DNA of 10,000 nucleotides from positions 262,341 through 272,340 of the forward strand of contig CM022676.1 in assembly GCA_012295275.1 (NCBI GenBank), in the 5' to 3' direction. Under the pieces are notes generated by a model. The model did not search any database and was not told the origin of the DNA. It worked only from the letters and a program-made list of their open reading frames with translations. Shown here piece by piece: positions 1-8,504 of this stretch; within the stretch, counting starts at the first letter, position 1; every line of letters starts with the position of its first letter. The DNA comes from Chrysomallon squamiferum (taxonomy: Eukaryota; Mollusca; Gastropoda; Neomphalida; Peltospiridae). Made by a program: the position numbers and the translations under genes.

Positions 1-456
1 AAGAAAGTCCCAGCCTTACCAAGTTTAATCGACGGAAGAATATATGACATTTGTTTATAAAAGCCTGTGCAGAATGTTAAAGGATCATGTTAATGAATAA
101 TCGTGGAACGGTTCCGATTTCAAAAAAGTGGTCAGCATGAAAATGAAAGCATCAGAGATGTTAATGCATCACTACGAAAACTGAATAAATTTTGTAAATT
201 TTGAGGAACACTGAACGATACCCTGAGAGACAGGATAGTATATGGACTCCGAAATGAACATATTCAAGAGAGACTGTTACATCCGAATGACCATTTGATG
301 TATGAACAATCCTTAGATATTGCACTGTCAAGGGAAGCAGCAACTAAAGGTCCAGGTGAATTACAAAAGCAACATTCCAAGAACATTCACAGAATGCAAA
401 CAAAAGTTAGCAAGAAACTGCAGCAGCCAGCCGGCAAAGTAAAAACCTTGTTTTAG
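1..456 (+). pseudogene. gag remnant, capsid region
   Basis: In frame 1 the residues ERFRFQKSGQHENES (from 106), ASLRKLNKFCKF (to 201) and LRDRIVYGLRNEHIQERLL (from about 220) match the conserved capsid stretch of Ty3/gypsy gag, where an RDR-V-GL-EHIQ-RLL pattern precedes a segment of alternating hydrophobic and alanine-rich residues (ALSREAATKG, ending near 354). Structural role in intact elements: capsid assembly. Breaks: stops at 58-60, 91-96 and TGA 202-204, and a frame slip between about 55 and 100, where the related residues LCRMLKDHVNE appear in frame 3. The frame finally closes at TAG 454-456, after which homology continues in frame 3. No start codon is visible; the N-terminus is outside the window. 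Confidence 0.8.
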
Positions 457-700
457 ATGAAGAGGAACAAGCCATACACCCTTTGACTGTAGATTCAAAG
501 AAGCGGTGTGTCATAAACGCCAAAAGAAAGGGCATATTAAGACAGCATGTCTGCGGAAGGAAAAAGCCTATCACAAAGCAACTCATCCAAACGTACACAA
601 ACAGAATATTTTCCAAATGGAAGGAAGGAACATTGGAAATCTACAGAATAGGGCAAATGAATACAAGTTATTTCCTAAGGCTAACACCAAAAGTGGGTGG
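457..700 (+). pseudogene. gag remnant, nucleocapsid zinc knuckle (mutated)
   Basis: From about 509 frame 2 reads CHKRQKKGHIKTAC, which is the C-x2-C-x4-H-x4-C zinc knuckle of retroelement nucleocapsid with the second cysteine replaced by arginine (CGC at 518-520; one transition from TGC). Just upstream the reading is in frame 3 (VLDEEEQAIHPLTVDSKK); the two frames meet at a duplicated GT dinucleotide around 507-510, so a 2-bp insertion probably caused the slip. Downstream of the knuckle frame 2 stays open to 754 but resembles only the poorly conserved linker ahead of protease. The knuckle in intact elements binds the element's RNA; this one would not coordinate zinc normally. Confidence 0.75.
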
Positions 701-972
701 ACATTTTTTGTCAATGGAACTAGACACAGGCTCAGCAATATCTTTGATTTGTAAGTCAACATATGAGAAATATTTTGCTTAAAAAATTGCGAGTGCCACC
801 TATTTCTCCCAAGATATTTTGGAGGAAAATTGTTCCACTAGGTGTAATAACTGGAAGTGTTTTCATGAATAATCAGAAAAAAGAACTAGATTTGTGTGTA
901 GTTCCACAGCAGGGCCCACCATTGTTTGGTCGTAACTAAGTTCCAGAAAACTTAGCAGAAATGCAATCAAGT
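700..972 (+). pseudogene. pol remnant, aspartic protease
   Basis: Frame 3 encodes MELDTGSAISLICKSTYEKY, with the catalytic DTG triad at 723-731 followed by the usual small-hydrophobic stretch. A stop closes this frame at 780-782. The rest of the domain continues in frame 1 from 784: VPLGVITGSVF resembles the flap/loop part, and LCVVPQQGPPLFGRN (to about 939) is the conserved segment ending in G-R-(D/N)-W, where the tryptophan codon has become TAA (940-942). In intact elements this domain cleaves the Gag-Pol polyprotein. At least two frame changes and several stops make it non-functional. Confidence 0.82.
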
Positions 973-1082
973 CTTTAACCACTTGGACAAACACAGCGCC
1001 CAAGGAAGCTGCCGGTGATCTCAAAAGAAATACAGCAGTGGATTTAAAGAAGAATTAGGAACTCGGAAGCATACTGTCTGTT

Positions 1083-1302
1083 CGAATTAAAGTCGAAAAA
1101 TATTCTACTTTGGAGTTTTATGCTATGAGACCTCAGGTAGATAAGCATCTGGACAGGTTGGTCAGTGCTATGTACGTCGAAAGACGCCAGTTGTTCCCAT
1201 TCTACAGAAAGATGCAACAGTTCGGCTTTGTGACTTTAAATCCGGTGCTCTAAGTGAAAAATAGAGGACATTTTGCCACTTGCAAAAATAGAGGACATTT
1301 TG
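1083..1302 (+). pseudogene. pol remnant, N-terminal part of reverse transcriptase
   Basis: Frame 3 from 1083 reads EFYAMRPQVDKHLDRLVSAM, matching the region before the polymerase fingers (A-RP-V---LDRL). At 1190 the homology moves to frame 2, VVPILQKDATVRLCDFK, the conserved P(I/V)-(P/L)--KDG--R-C-D(F/Y)(K/R) segment. It then moves to frame 1 around 1257, where PLAKIEDIL corresponds to the PLP-IED motif. A stop in frame 2 lies at 1262-1264. Everything after the IED motif, including the YxDD active site, is missing. Confidence 0.78.
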
Positions 1303-1395
1303 GGCCATGAATTGAATGCTGGCCTGGAAGGAGAACGAAACCAAGAAAAATCACCAGCAAAATAGCAAACTATTCGTGGGCCATGAATTGAATGC
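1257..1395 (+). repeat. Two interleaved short direct repeats at the deletion junction
   Basis: A 19-bp word (AAAAATAGAGGACATTTTG) occurs at 1257-1275 and 1284-1302. An 18-bp word (GGGCCATGAATTGAATGC) occurs at 1302-1319 and 1378-1395. Both pairs sit where reverse transcriptase homology stops and integrase-tail homology begins. They look like local duplications made during a deletion or template-switch event, with 58 bp of unplaced sequence between the second pair. Confidence 0.8.
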
Positions 1396-1741
1396 ACGGC
1401 TGGATTTAGTGAAACCCAACATCCGGAGATGGAACGAGTTCAAGAAAAGATGTTTTCACGTGTTCAAAATAGCATTAGAAGTTTTGAAGGACACATTGGT
1501 AACTCGACCCTAAAAGAGTTAACCCTGCCACAACAACGCAAAAGATCCAATTGCACTGAATAAGCGATCACCTGTGGAAGGGCAGACTTCATATGATAGC
1601 AGACAGAAGCAGCCTACTGAACCACGTTACCCAGTCCGGAAGACCAGGAACACGTCCACAGACTTGACTTGTCTGTCTTCAGTTAGCATTAGTATGTGGA
1701 TGACACTGTGCTTGGGGTATAATAATCCACGTGTGATCTAA
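1303..1741 (+). pseudogene. pol remnant, C-terminal tail of integrase
   Basis: GHELNARLDLVKPNIRR, ending near 1426 in frame 2, matches the G-(R/K)-L-TRLDL--P segment at the integrase C-terminus of Ty3/gypsy elements. After a probable slip near 1430 the similarity is lost in this frame, with stops at 1511-1513 and 1520-1522. Frame 2 is then open from 1523 to a natural-looking TAA at 1739-1741. It includes PRYPVRKTRN near 1620-1650, a typical basic R-YP-R-R end of pol. The join to reverse transcriptase near 1302 implies loss of RNase H and the integrase catalytic core. Confidence 0.65.
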
Positions 1742-1916
1742 GAATTTTTCAAAAACCTAGTTTTGTTATTCCAGTAAAACAGTGTTGTTTATTTTAATCT
1801 TTAAAGAATAAGACTAAACAGGCAAATAATAAACAAAAAGTTGTGTTCTGGATGTAAAGTTTACTGACAGTACTTTGACAGAAACAATTGAATATGGCTT
1901 TTGAGAGCAGACGTTT
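1742..1916 (+). other. Non-coding 3' part of the retroelement, between pol and the polypurine tract
   Basis: AT-rich sequence with no open frame of note and no envelope-like gene. Its position, between the pol stop and the polypurine tract, suits the untranslated spacer of an env-less Ty3/gypsy element. No further motif seen. Confidence 0.5.
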
Positions 1917-2070
1917 AAGGGAGGAGGTGTGTTATATCAATTGACATTTTCCCTGTTGATAGGCTTTTCTGGCTGTTTTATTGTTCGTGGAGGCACATTG
2001 TGATGACAACGATGGGATCCGATTTGGGTCAAACAGCGATGAGAACTGTGGAGATGTAATGAAGTGTACA
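1917..2070 (+). other. Polypurine tract and probable 3' LTR remnant
   Basis: AAGGGAGGAGG at 1917-1927 is an all-purine tract directly followed by TGTGTTATATC, the arrangement expected for the plus-strand primer site next to an LTR beginning with TG. The LTR would run from 1928 to the right. No second LTR is available for comparison, so its end is a guess; it may stop near 2070, at TGTACA, or have been swallowed by the following minisatellite. No convincing TATA box or poly(A) signal was identified inside. Confidence 0.5.
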
Positions 2071-2485
2071 AAAACCTAATGTGAAGCTGTATCATGTGTC
2101 AAATGTAATGGTGAAATGTATCTTGTATCAAATCTAATGTGAAGTTTTATCTTCTATCAAACCTAATGGTAAACTGTATCAAATCTAATCTAATGTGAAG
2201 TTGTATCACGTATCAAATTTAATGTAAAACTGTTTCTTGTATCAAATCTAATGTGAAACTGTATTTTGTATCAAATCTAATGTGAAGTTGTATCTTGTAT
2301 CAAATCTAATGTGAAGCTGTATTTTGTATCAAATCTAATGTGAAACTGTATCTTGTATCAAAACAAACATGAAATTGTATCTTGTATCAAATCTAATGGG
2401 AAACTGAATCTTGTATCAAATCTAATGTGAAGCTGTATTTTGTATCAAATCTCATGTGAAGCTGTATCTTATATTAAATCTGAAG
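2071..2485 (+). repeat. 29-bp tandem minisatellite, about 14 copies
   Basis: The core word ATCTAATGTGAAGCTGTATC followed by TTGTATCAA recurs every 29 bp. Copies differ mainly at AAGC/AAGT/AAAC and TATCTTG/TATTTTG; the central copies (about 2236-2345) are the most alike and the edges the most diverged. One copy around 2160-2190 carries an internal ATCTA duplication and shortened body. A weaker relic of the unit seems to continue near 2545-2640. Period 29 is not a multiple of 3 and stops abound, so it is non-coding. Confidence 0.92.
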
Positions 2486-3171
<686 letters not shown>

Positions 3172-3741
3172 AGTTATCACATAGTGAAACATTACTGTAG
3201 TTCTCAAATTATCTCCAACATCACTAACAGTTCTCACATACTGAAACATTACTGTAGTTCTCAAATTATCTCCAACATCACTAACAGTTCTCACATACTG
3301 AAACATTACTGTAGTTCTCAAATTATCTCCAACATCACTAACAGTTCTCACATACTGAAACATTACTGTAGTTCTCAAATTATATCCAACATCACTAACA
3401 GTTCTCACATCCTGAAACATTACTGTAGTTCTCAAATTATCTCCAACATCACTAACAGTTCTCACATACTGAAACATTACTGTAGTTCTCAAATTATATC
3501 CAACATCACTAACAGTTCTCACATACTGAAACATTACTGTAGTTCTCAAATTATATCCAACATCACTAACAGTTCTCACATACTGAAACATTACTGTAGT
3601 TCTCAAATTATATCCAACATCACTAACAGTTCTCACATACTGAAACATTACTGTAGTTCTCAAATTATATCCAACATCACTAACAGTTCTCACATACTGA
3701 AACATTACTGTAGTTCTCAAATTATCTCCAACATCACTAAC
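3172..3741 (+). repeat. 57-bp satellite array, 10 copies, with dimeric substructure
   Basis: Ten head-to-tail units of exactly 57 bp fill 570 bp. Each starts AGTTCTCACATACTGAAACA and holds a second AGTTCTCA start 27 bp later, so the unit is a pair of related half-units of 27 and 30 bp. Copies are nearly identical. One site alternates between TATCTCC (copies 1, 2, 3, 5, 10) and TATATCC (copies 4, 6, 7, 8, 9). Copy 1 has AGTTATCACATAGTG and copy 5 has CATCCTG. Because 57 is divisible by 3, one frame on each strand stays open (19-residue units), but this follows from the period and is not evidence of coding. Confidence 0.96.
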
Positions 3742-3905
3742 TTATATACTGAAACACTGGATGGTCCTCAGATATTGAAACATTTCTGTTCACAAAAATT
3801 TCAATATGAGGCCAGCTGATATTCTTCACTACTGAAATATTTGTGATTTTCCTAAAACATCTCAAACCTCAGTTTTGAAACATAAAAGTTTTGCTATGAA
3901 ACGTC
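3742..3905 (+). repeat. Degenerate flank of the 57-bp array
   Basis: Pieces resembling the half-unit continue past the clean array: TATACTGAAACACTGG at 3745, CAGATATTGAAACATTTCTG near 3768, TCACTACTGAAATATTTGTG near 3826, and CAGTTTTGAAACATAAAAG near 3870. The spacing is roughly 25-60 bp. These look like older, mutated copies, suggesting that the clean array expanded from one end of an ancient half-unit repeat. Confidence 0.6.
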
Positions 3906-4136
3906 ATGTATAGTACTTAGTTGTTGAAATATGACTAATGTGTATATCAAATCACTTTGGATTTGAAAGAAGAAAGTATTTGACTTTAGAGATGGTAGAA
4001 TATAACACTTCATATGTAGATTTAATGTAAAATTACTACCGATTTCGCTACAACCAATTTAAATTTGGCAAAGGCACAAGTTTCTTTTTGATGAATAAAT
4101 TATGAATATCAGACCAAAATGGCAGCCTTAAATAAG
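3906..4136 (-). other. 3' flank and probable 3' UTR of the Ig receptor gene
   Basis: This is the sequence just after the stop codon on the minus strand. No AATAAA was found on the minus strand here. An ATTAAA variant is present at 4021-4026 (TTTAAT on plus), about 110 bases past the stop, and is the best poly(A) signal candidate. Transcript end is therefore only a suggestion. Confidence 0.35.
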
Positions 4137-5563
4137 TCAAATACTGTATGAGTGTCTCCTCTGTTTCTTATCAGGATTTGCAGGATTATCTGTAACATTA
4201 TCTACAGGACTATCTATAGGATCGTCTGCAAGTTTATCTATAGGATTTTTTGCAGTTGATGTCTGTTCTGGACTTTTGTCATTTTTTATTGTTGAGGTTT
4301 CTTCAGCTGATGTCTGATCTCTGGTATCATCCACAGGATCTTTATTATCTCCAGGTTCATCATCATGCTCATGAAAAGAAGCAACAGCTGGCAGGTTGTT
4401 TTGTTCAATGGACGTGTTAGAGTCAGCCTCAATATCACTGACTGAGACAGAATTATCTTCCTTACATGATGCAGACACGTTTTCTCTCAATGCTCTCTGC
4501 AAGTCTCTCATTTTGGATGTCTTGTGTTCACTGACAGTTGAAAGCATCGATCCTTTTTGCTTTAGTCTTTCTGTTCGAAAGTTATCTAAAGCAGGTTTGT
4601 ATGACTGCAGTGTTTCCAATGTTACAGTGGACGCTGCTGCTTCTGTCATCAGGTCTGCTTCATATGTCTCACCGTCTCTTTGCTGGTTCAGGTTTGATAC
4701 CTTTTTCTGCAGACTCACTGATATTGGGATAGATTCATCGGCATAATCAGGACTGGGCAGTATTTCTGCAATTATTCTTTTATATCTTTTCTTCCTATCT
4801 GTTTTGTTTTGTTCCCTTTCTACCTGATTGATATTTTCATTATCTCCAGTTTCTTTCTGCTTTTTTCTTTTCTCTTCCTGTTTCTCTTGCTTCCTCTTTT
4901 TTTCTGCCTCTGCATTTTTTCTCTCAACCTCCATTTTGTCTACATCCACAGTTTGTTCTTCGTACGTTCTTTCTGTTTGATCTGGCTGTTTTTCATTGTC
5001 TCCTGTTTTTTCTTTCATCTCCTTCCTTCCTCTGTATTTCTGTTTTTCATTCTCCCATTCATCTTCATTTGTCTTTCTTTCCTTATCTCCTTTCCTCACT
5101 TTCTTATCCTTTCTTCCTTCTTTCTGTCTTTCATCTGTTTCATTTTCTTTTTCTCTTTTTCTCTCTTCCGTCGCCTTTTTTCCTTCATATTTCTGTCTTT
5201 CATACTCCTTTCCATCTTCATCTGCCTGTTTCTCTTCATCTACCTTGTTTCCTTTTCTATCATTATCTTTTTCTTCTTCAATAATTTCTCTGTCATCATC
5301 TGTTTCTTGATCCTTATCAAATTGTTCATCATCATCATTTTCTTTTTCATTCTTCCTGTCTTTGGTGTGACTGACATTACTGCTGAATATGACAGGATTT
5401 ATCTCTGATTCTGAAGCACTTACATGTGAGTCGTTGTCTTGGCTTAATTTATCATGTGATAAATTGTGTTCTTCATGATCCATTTTTTCTGTTAACCTTT
5501 TAGCAATCTTTTCTGCTTTTTCAAATGACTGTTCTTCATCTATTACATCCATACTCGCTATGC
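4137..5563 (-). CDS. Exon: terminal exon, long highly charged cytoplasmic tail (475 residues)
   Basis: Begins GIASMDVIDEEQSF after a strong acceptor and runs to TGA at 4137-4139. Counting the split Gly as residue 1: acidic-rich about 76-120, Lys/Arg/Glu-rich about 120-265, then a less charged Ser/Thr-rich part (266-400), and an Asp-rich repeat (about 440-466). The charged part is likely a long single helix or coiled coil or is disordered; I see no TIR, death, kinase or SH2-type domain and no clean ITIM or ITAM. Two similar segments, RQKYEGKK and KQKYRGRK, lie 51 residues apart, and TGDNE occurs twice, 52 apart. Basic clusters (KKRKQEKQEEKRKKQK; DRKKRYKR) resemble nuclear-localisation or phosphoinositide-binding patches. 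The end, RRHSYSI, has an RRxS kinase-A-like site and a Y-S-I end that could bind a PDZ domain. Function unknown. Confidence 0.87.
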
Positions 5564-7555
5564 CTGAAAAAAAAATTAAAAAAAGAAAAAAATGTGAGTG
5601 TGCCTGTCTGTCTGTCTGCCAATGCAAAAGGTTAAAATACAGGAGAGTATTATCTTCATTATTTTTTTAAACCAGATTTCCCAAAATAAGAGAGTCACAT
5701 TAAAAAAAATATATATCTTACTGTATATAATACATGATGATATTCTTGTTAAAGTACTGCTAAAGTCAAAACCCACACGTGACACAAGCTCTAACATTCT
5801 ACTGTTACAACATGACCTCACTGACCTCTGCGGTAGCAGCACACGGCTGCAATGCTGCTGATAATTACAGTGAGTGCTGCAGCAAGGATGATGTAAGGTA
5901 TTGCTGATTCTGCTTTAGGTTTCTCTTCTGTAAATGAAACTAAATATAAATATAATAACAACAGTAATGATAGTAATAGTAACAAAAAATAATAATAATA
6001 ATAATAATAACAACAATAATAATAATAATAATATCAACAACAACAAACAAGATGTTTTCCAAAAATGTCACAATAGATCTTTTTGCTTAGGCTAAATAAT
6101 TTATATGGAAATTGATGCAATAAATCCTTTTTCTTCATTTCTCTTATTCTCTCTCTTCATGTTTTTATTTTCATGTAAGTTTTAATCTTCTTTGAAAACA
6201 GTATCTTTCATAATTTTATGCAAATTTTATATAAATATTATAACAAAATTTAATTACTCTTTTTTTGTTAATGCATCATTTACTAAAAACTATGAATGCA
6301 GTTTAGTGGCATTACAACCAACATTCCTTTGACATTGCCAAAGAAAAAACTAAATTAGTTAACTGTCAAATTGTGACAAGTTTATAGTATTCAAAGTGTT
6401 TGGAAGTTATAATTTCACAGACATTACTGATTTGAATATGCATGACTAAAACCTAAATGATATTAATAAATTACTTCATCATTTATGTGCAACATGTATA
6501 AACAGAAATACCCAGTAACAAAAATATTAACACATTTAAATCATCTAGAAAATAAATTTAATTACAATAAAACTTTTTGGATAACCAAAAAAGATTCTAG
6601 ATTAATAAAAAAATAAAGGAAGAGAAAAATCTGGCAGAAATTATTAATTAATCAACATTCTCTGTAAAATACTCTTTACAATCAACATATGTATTTAATT
6701 AAAAACAGAAATTAAAGTCTCATATTACCTTTAGCTTGATTTCTTAGGTAAAAATAAAAGATCCGTGATGCTCCCTTTGAACTGAAACCCCTGCATGTGT
6801 AATACCCCTTTTGATCTACCTTCTGAAATGTGACTGCATGTGACTGACCATCAACACCCTCTATTGTAACATTGTTGTGTGTCCAGATATACCGGTCTGG
6901 TTTGGGAATCCCTGTTACTGGACATTTGAGAACAACAACACGTCCATATTTCAGATTTAACTTTACATCATCCATATTAACTCTTGGAGGATCTGACATG
7001 AAAAACAATTGAAAAAAATAAAATAGCAGGCAAATAGTTTAATACAGGCAAATCTGTCTAAAATTCCTGTGGCAAGGTCATGGGCTACTGGATTTGTCAG
7101 AAAGCATAAATTTCAGTAAAACATACTGTTACATATTTAAATTAAACTATTATGTAACTATAATTTAGATTTTTACAAGGTTAATTAAATCAACATGAGT
7201 AGTAAGACCTTTATTAACACAACTGTGGCTGGAACTGAAAATCATGACTTACATTTTACAGTAATTGTGACTTCAAGAACTCTGCTTCCTTTGGTGTTGT
7301 TGGCAATGCATGTTATTTCACCATTGTCACTTGCTTTTGTCTTCTCAATCACTAGCTTTGGACCATCTGAGATTTTTGTTTCTCCTTTGTACCAAGCTGT
7401 GTCCTTTTTAGAAATACCATCAGCAACACACACAATCTCCAGTTTCTTGTTCTCATCCGTCACTACAGGACTTGCTGGTATAGACATAATTGTGCTTTCA
7501 CCATCTGCATCCAGAAATGAAAATGAAATAAAAAATCAAACACATACGAAAAGAA

Positions 7556-7594
<39 letters not shown>

Positions 7595-8471
7595 CAATAC
7601 AGGCACACACATATTCAACTTATTGATTTTACACACAATACAAACTTATTACTGATACAACAGTATTAATAACATTATTTAAAAAAAAAAAAAAAAAAAA
7701 AAGAACAACTATTTTCATTTAATTTTTCTTTCACAGACCAGAAGTAATCTTACACACTAATATTTTATTATTAGCAACATTGTGCTCCAGTAGTATAGAA
7801 AACAGTCACTTGAAAATATACATAATAATTCTATCTAAGTTAATTGTCTTTGTAACTTTCTAATTTTTTATTTCAAAATGATCAAAACAGAAGAAAACAA
7901 ATGTCTGCAGGTTTGGGCTATTTTTAATTTAATGTTTTTCCTCTAAAGAAGGTACAGGTATACCGTAACTTACTACTTACAGACAATGTCCAAAAACAGC
8001 ACATTACTTTTCTTAACTCCAAGTTTGTTGTGTGCAATGCAATAATAATACCCTTCATCAGTAGACCTCAAAGGCATGATGATCATATTGGAAACCATTC
8101 CCAAACCTGCACCAAAATAATGTTTGCCTTGCACAATTGATTTTCTTGTTGTATTATCATCCCTAGATTTCTGGAAGAACCACTGAAGTCTGTCTATGTC
8201 AGGGTGACTTGAAGATCTGCAGGACAGCTTGGCAAACGATCCTGTTACAGGTTTATCCGTTTCTAAAACAAGGGTCACCTCAGGTGGGTCTGATTAACAA
8301 ATGAAAACAAAATTATCAATATTTAGTAAAGAAATATTTGATTATTTGTATACTTCAGAATAGTAAATATCACAGGAAAACTAATAATAATATTAATTCC
8401 AGTTCTAAGCATTCAAGACGAAGGTGATTCACAACTTCTAATAATAATAAGAAGAAATTTGACCAACAACT

Positions 8472-8504
<33 letters not shown>

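Larger units (their letters stand above)
1..2070 (+). mobile_element. Decayed Ty3/gypsy LTR retrotransposon, internally deleted
   Basis: Pieces of gag and pol lie in the family's usual order on the plus strand: capsid, CCHC nucleocapsid knuckle, aspartic protease with DTG, start of reverse transcriptase, integrase C-terminal tail, then a polypurine tract. Reading frame changes repeatedly (frame 1, 3, 2, 3, 1, 3, 2, 1, 2) and stops interrupt most segments, so it is dead. The reverse transcriptase catalytic region, RNase H and the integrase zinc and DDE domains are absent; the break lies near 1302. The 5' LTR and start of gag would lie left of the window. The right border is uncertain: the LTR seems to begin at 1928 and its end is blurred by a 29-bp tandem repeat starting about 2071. 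Family assignment rests on motif order and recognisable residues; the clade within Ty3/gypsy is not assigned. Confidence 0.85.

Noticed and set aside
161-616. Minus-strand open frames over the left end
   Set aside because: They are antisense to recognisable gag residues on the plus strand and have no features of their own.
1316-1513. 65-residue plus-strand frame as an independent small gene
   Set aside because: Its core matches the integrase tail of the surrounding Ty3/gypsy wreck, and it begins inside a duplicated word.
2071-2485. CRISPR-like array, from the 29-bp period
   Set aside because: Repeats are directly adjacent with no spacers between them, in a eukaryotic context.
4809-5408. 199-residue hydrophobic plus-strand open frame resembling a membrane protein, with smaller ones at 4996 and 5069
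   Set aside because: It is the antisense shadow of the Lys/Glu-rich tail exon; the Phe/Leu/Ser composition follows directly from reversed purine-rich codons.
5564-5627. Start codon at 5627 (minus) as the beginning of a separate 496-residue protein
   Set aside because: The 21 codons before the exon cover a pyrimidine tract and CAG acceptor, and the phase matches the membrane exon exactly.
7195-7626. 143-residue plus-strand open frame ending in a His/Thr repeat
   Set aside because: Antisense to Ig domain C and extended by the (AC)n tract.
7681-7702. Run of 22 A as the tail of a retroposed gene or SINE
   Set aside because: No poly(A) signal, A/B box or gene-like body precedes it, and no flanking duplication was seen.
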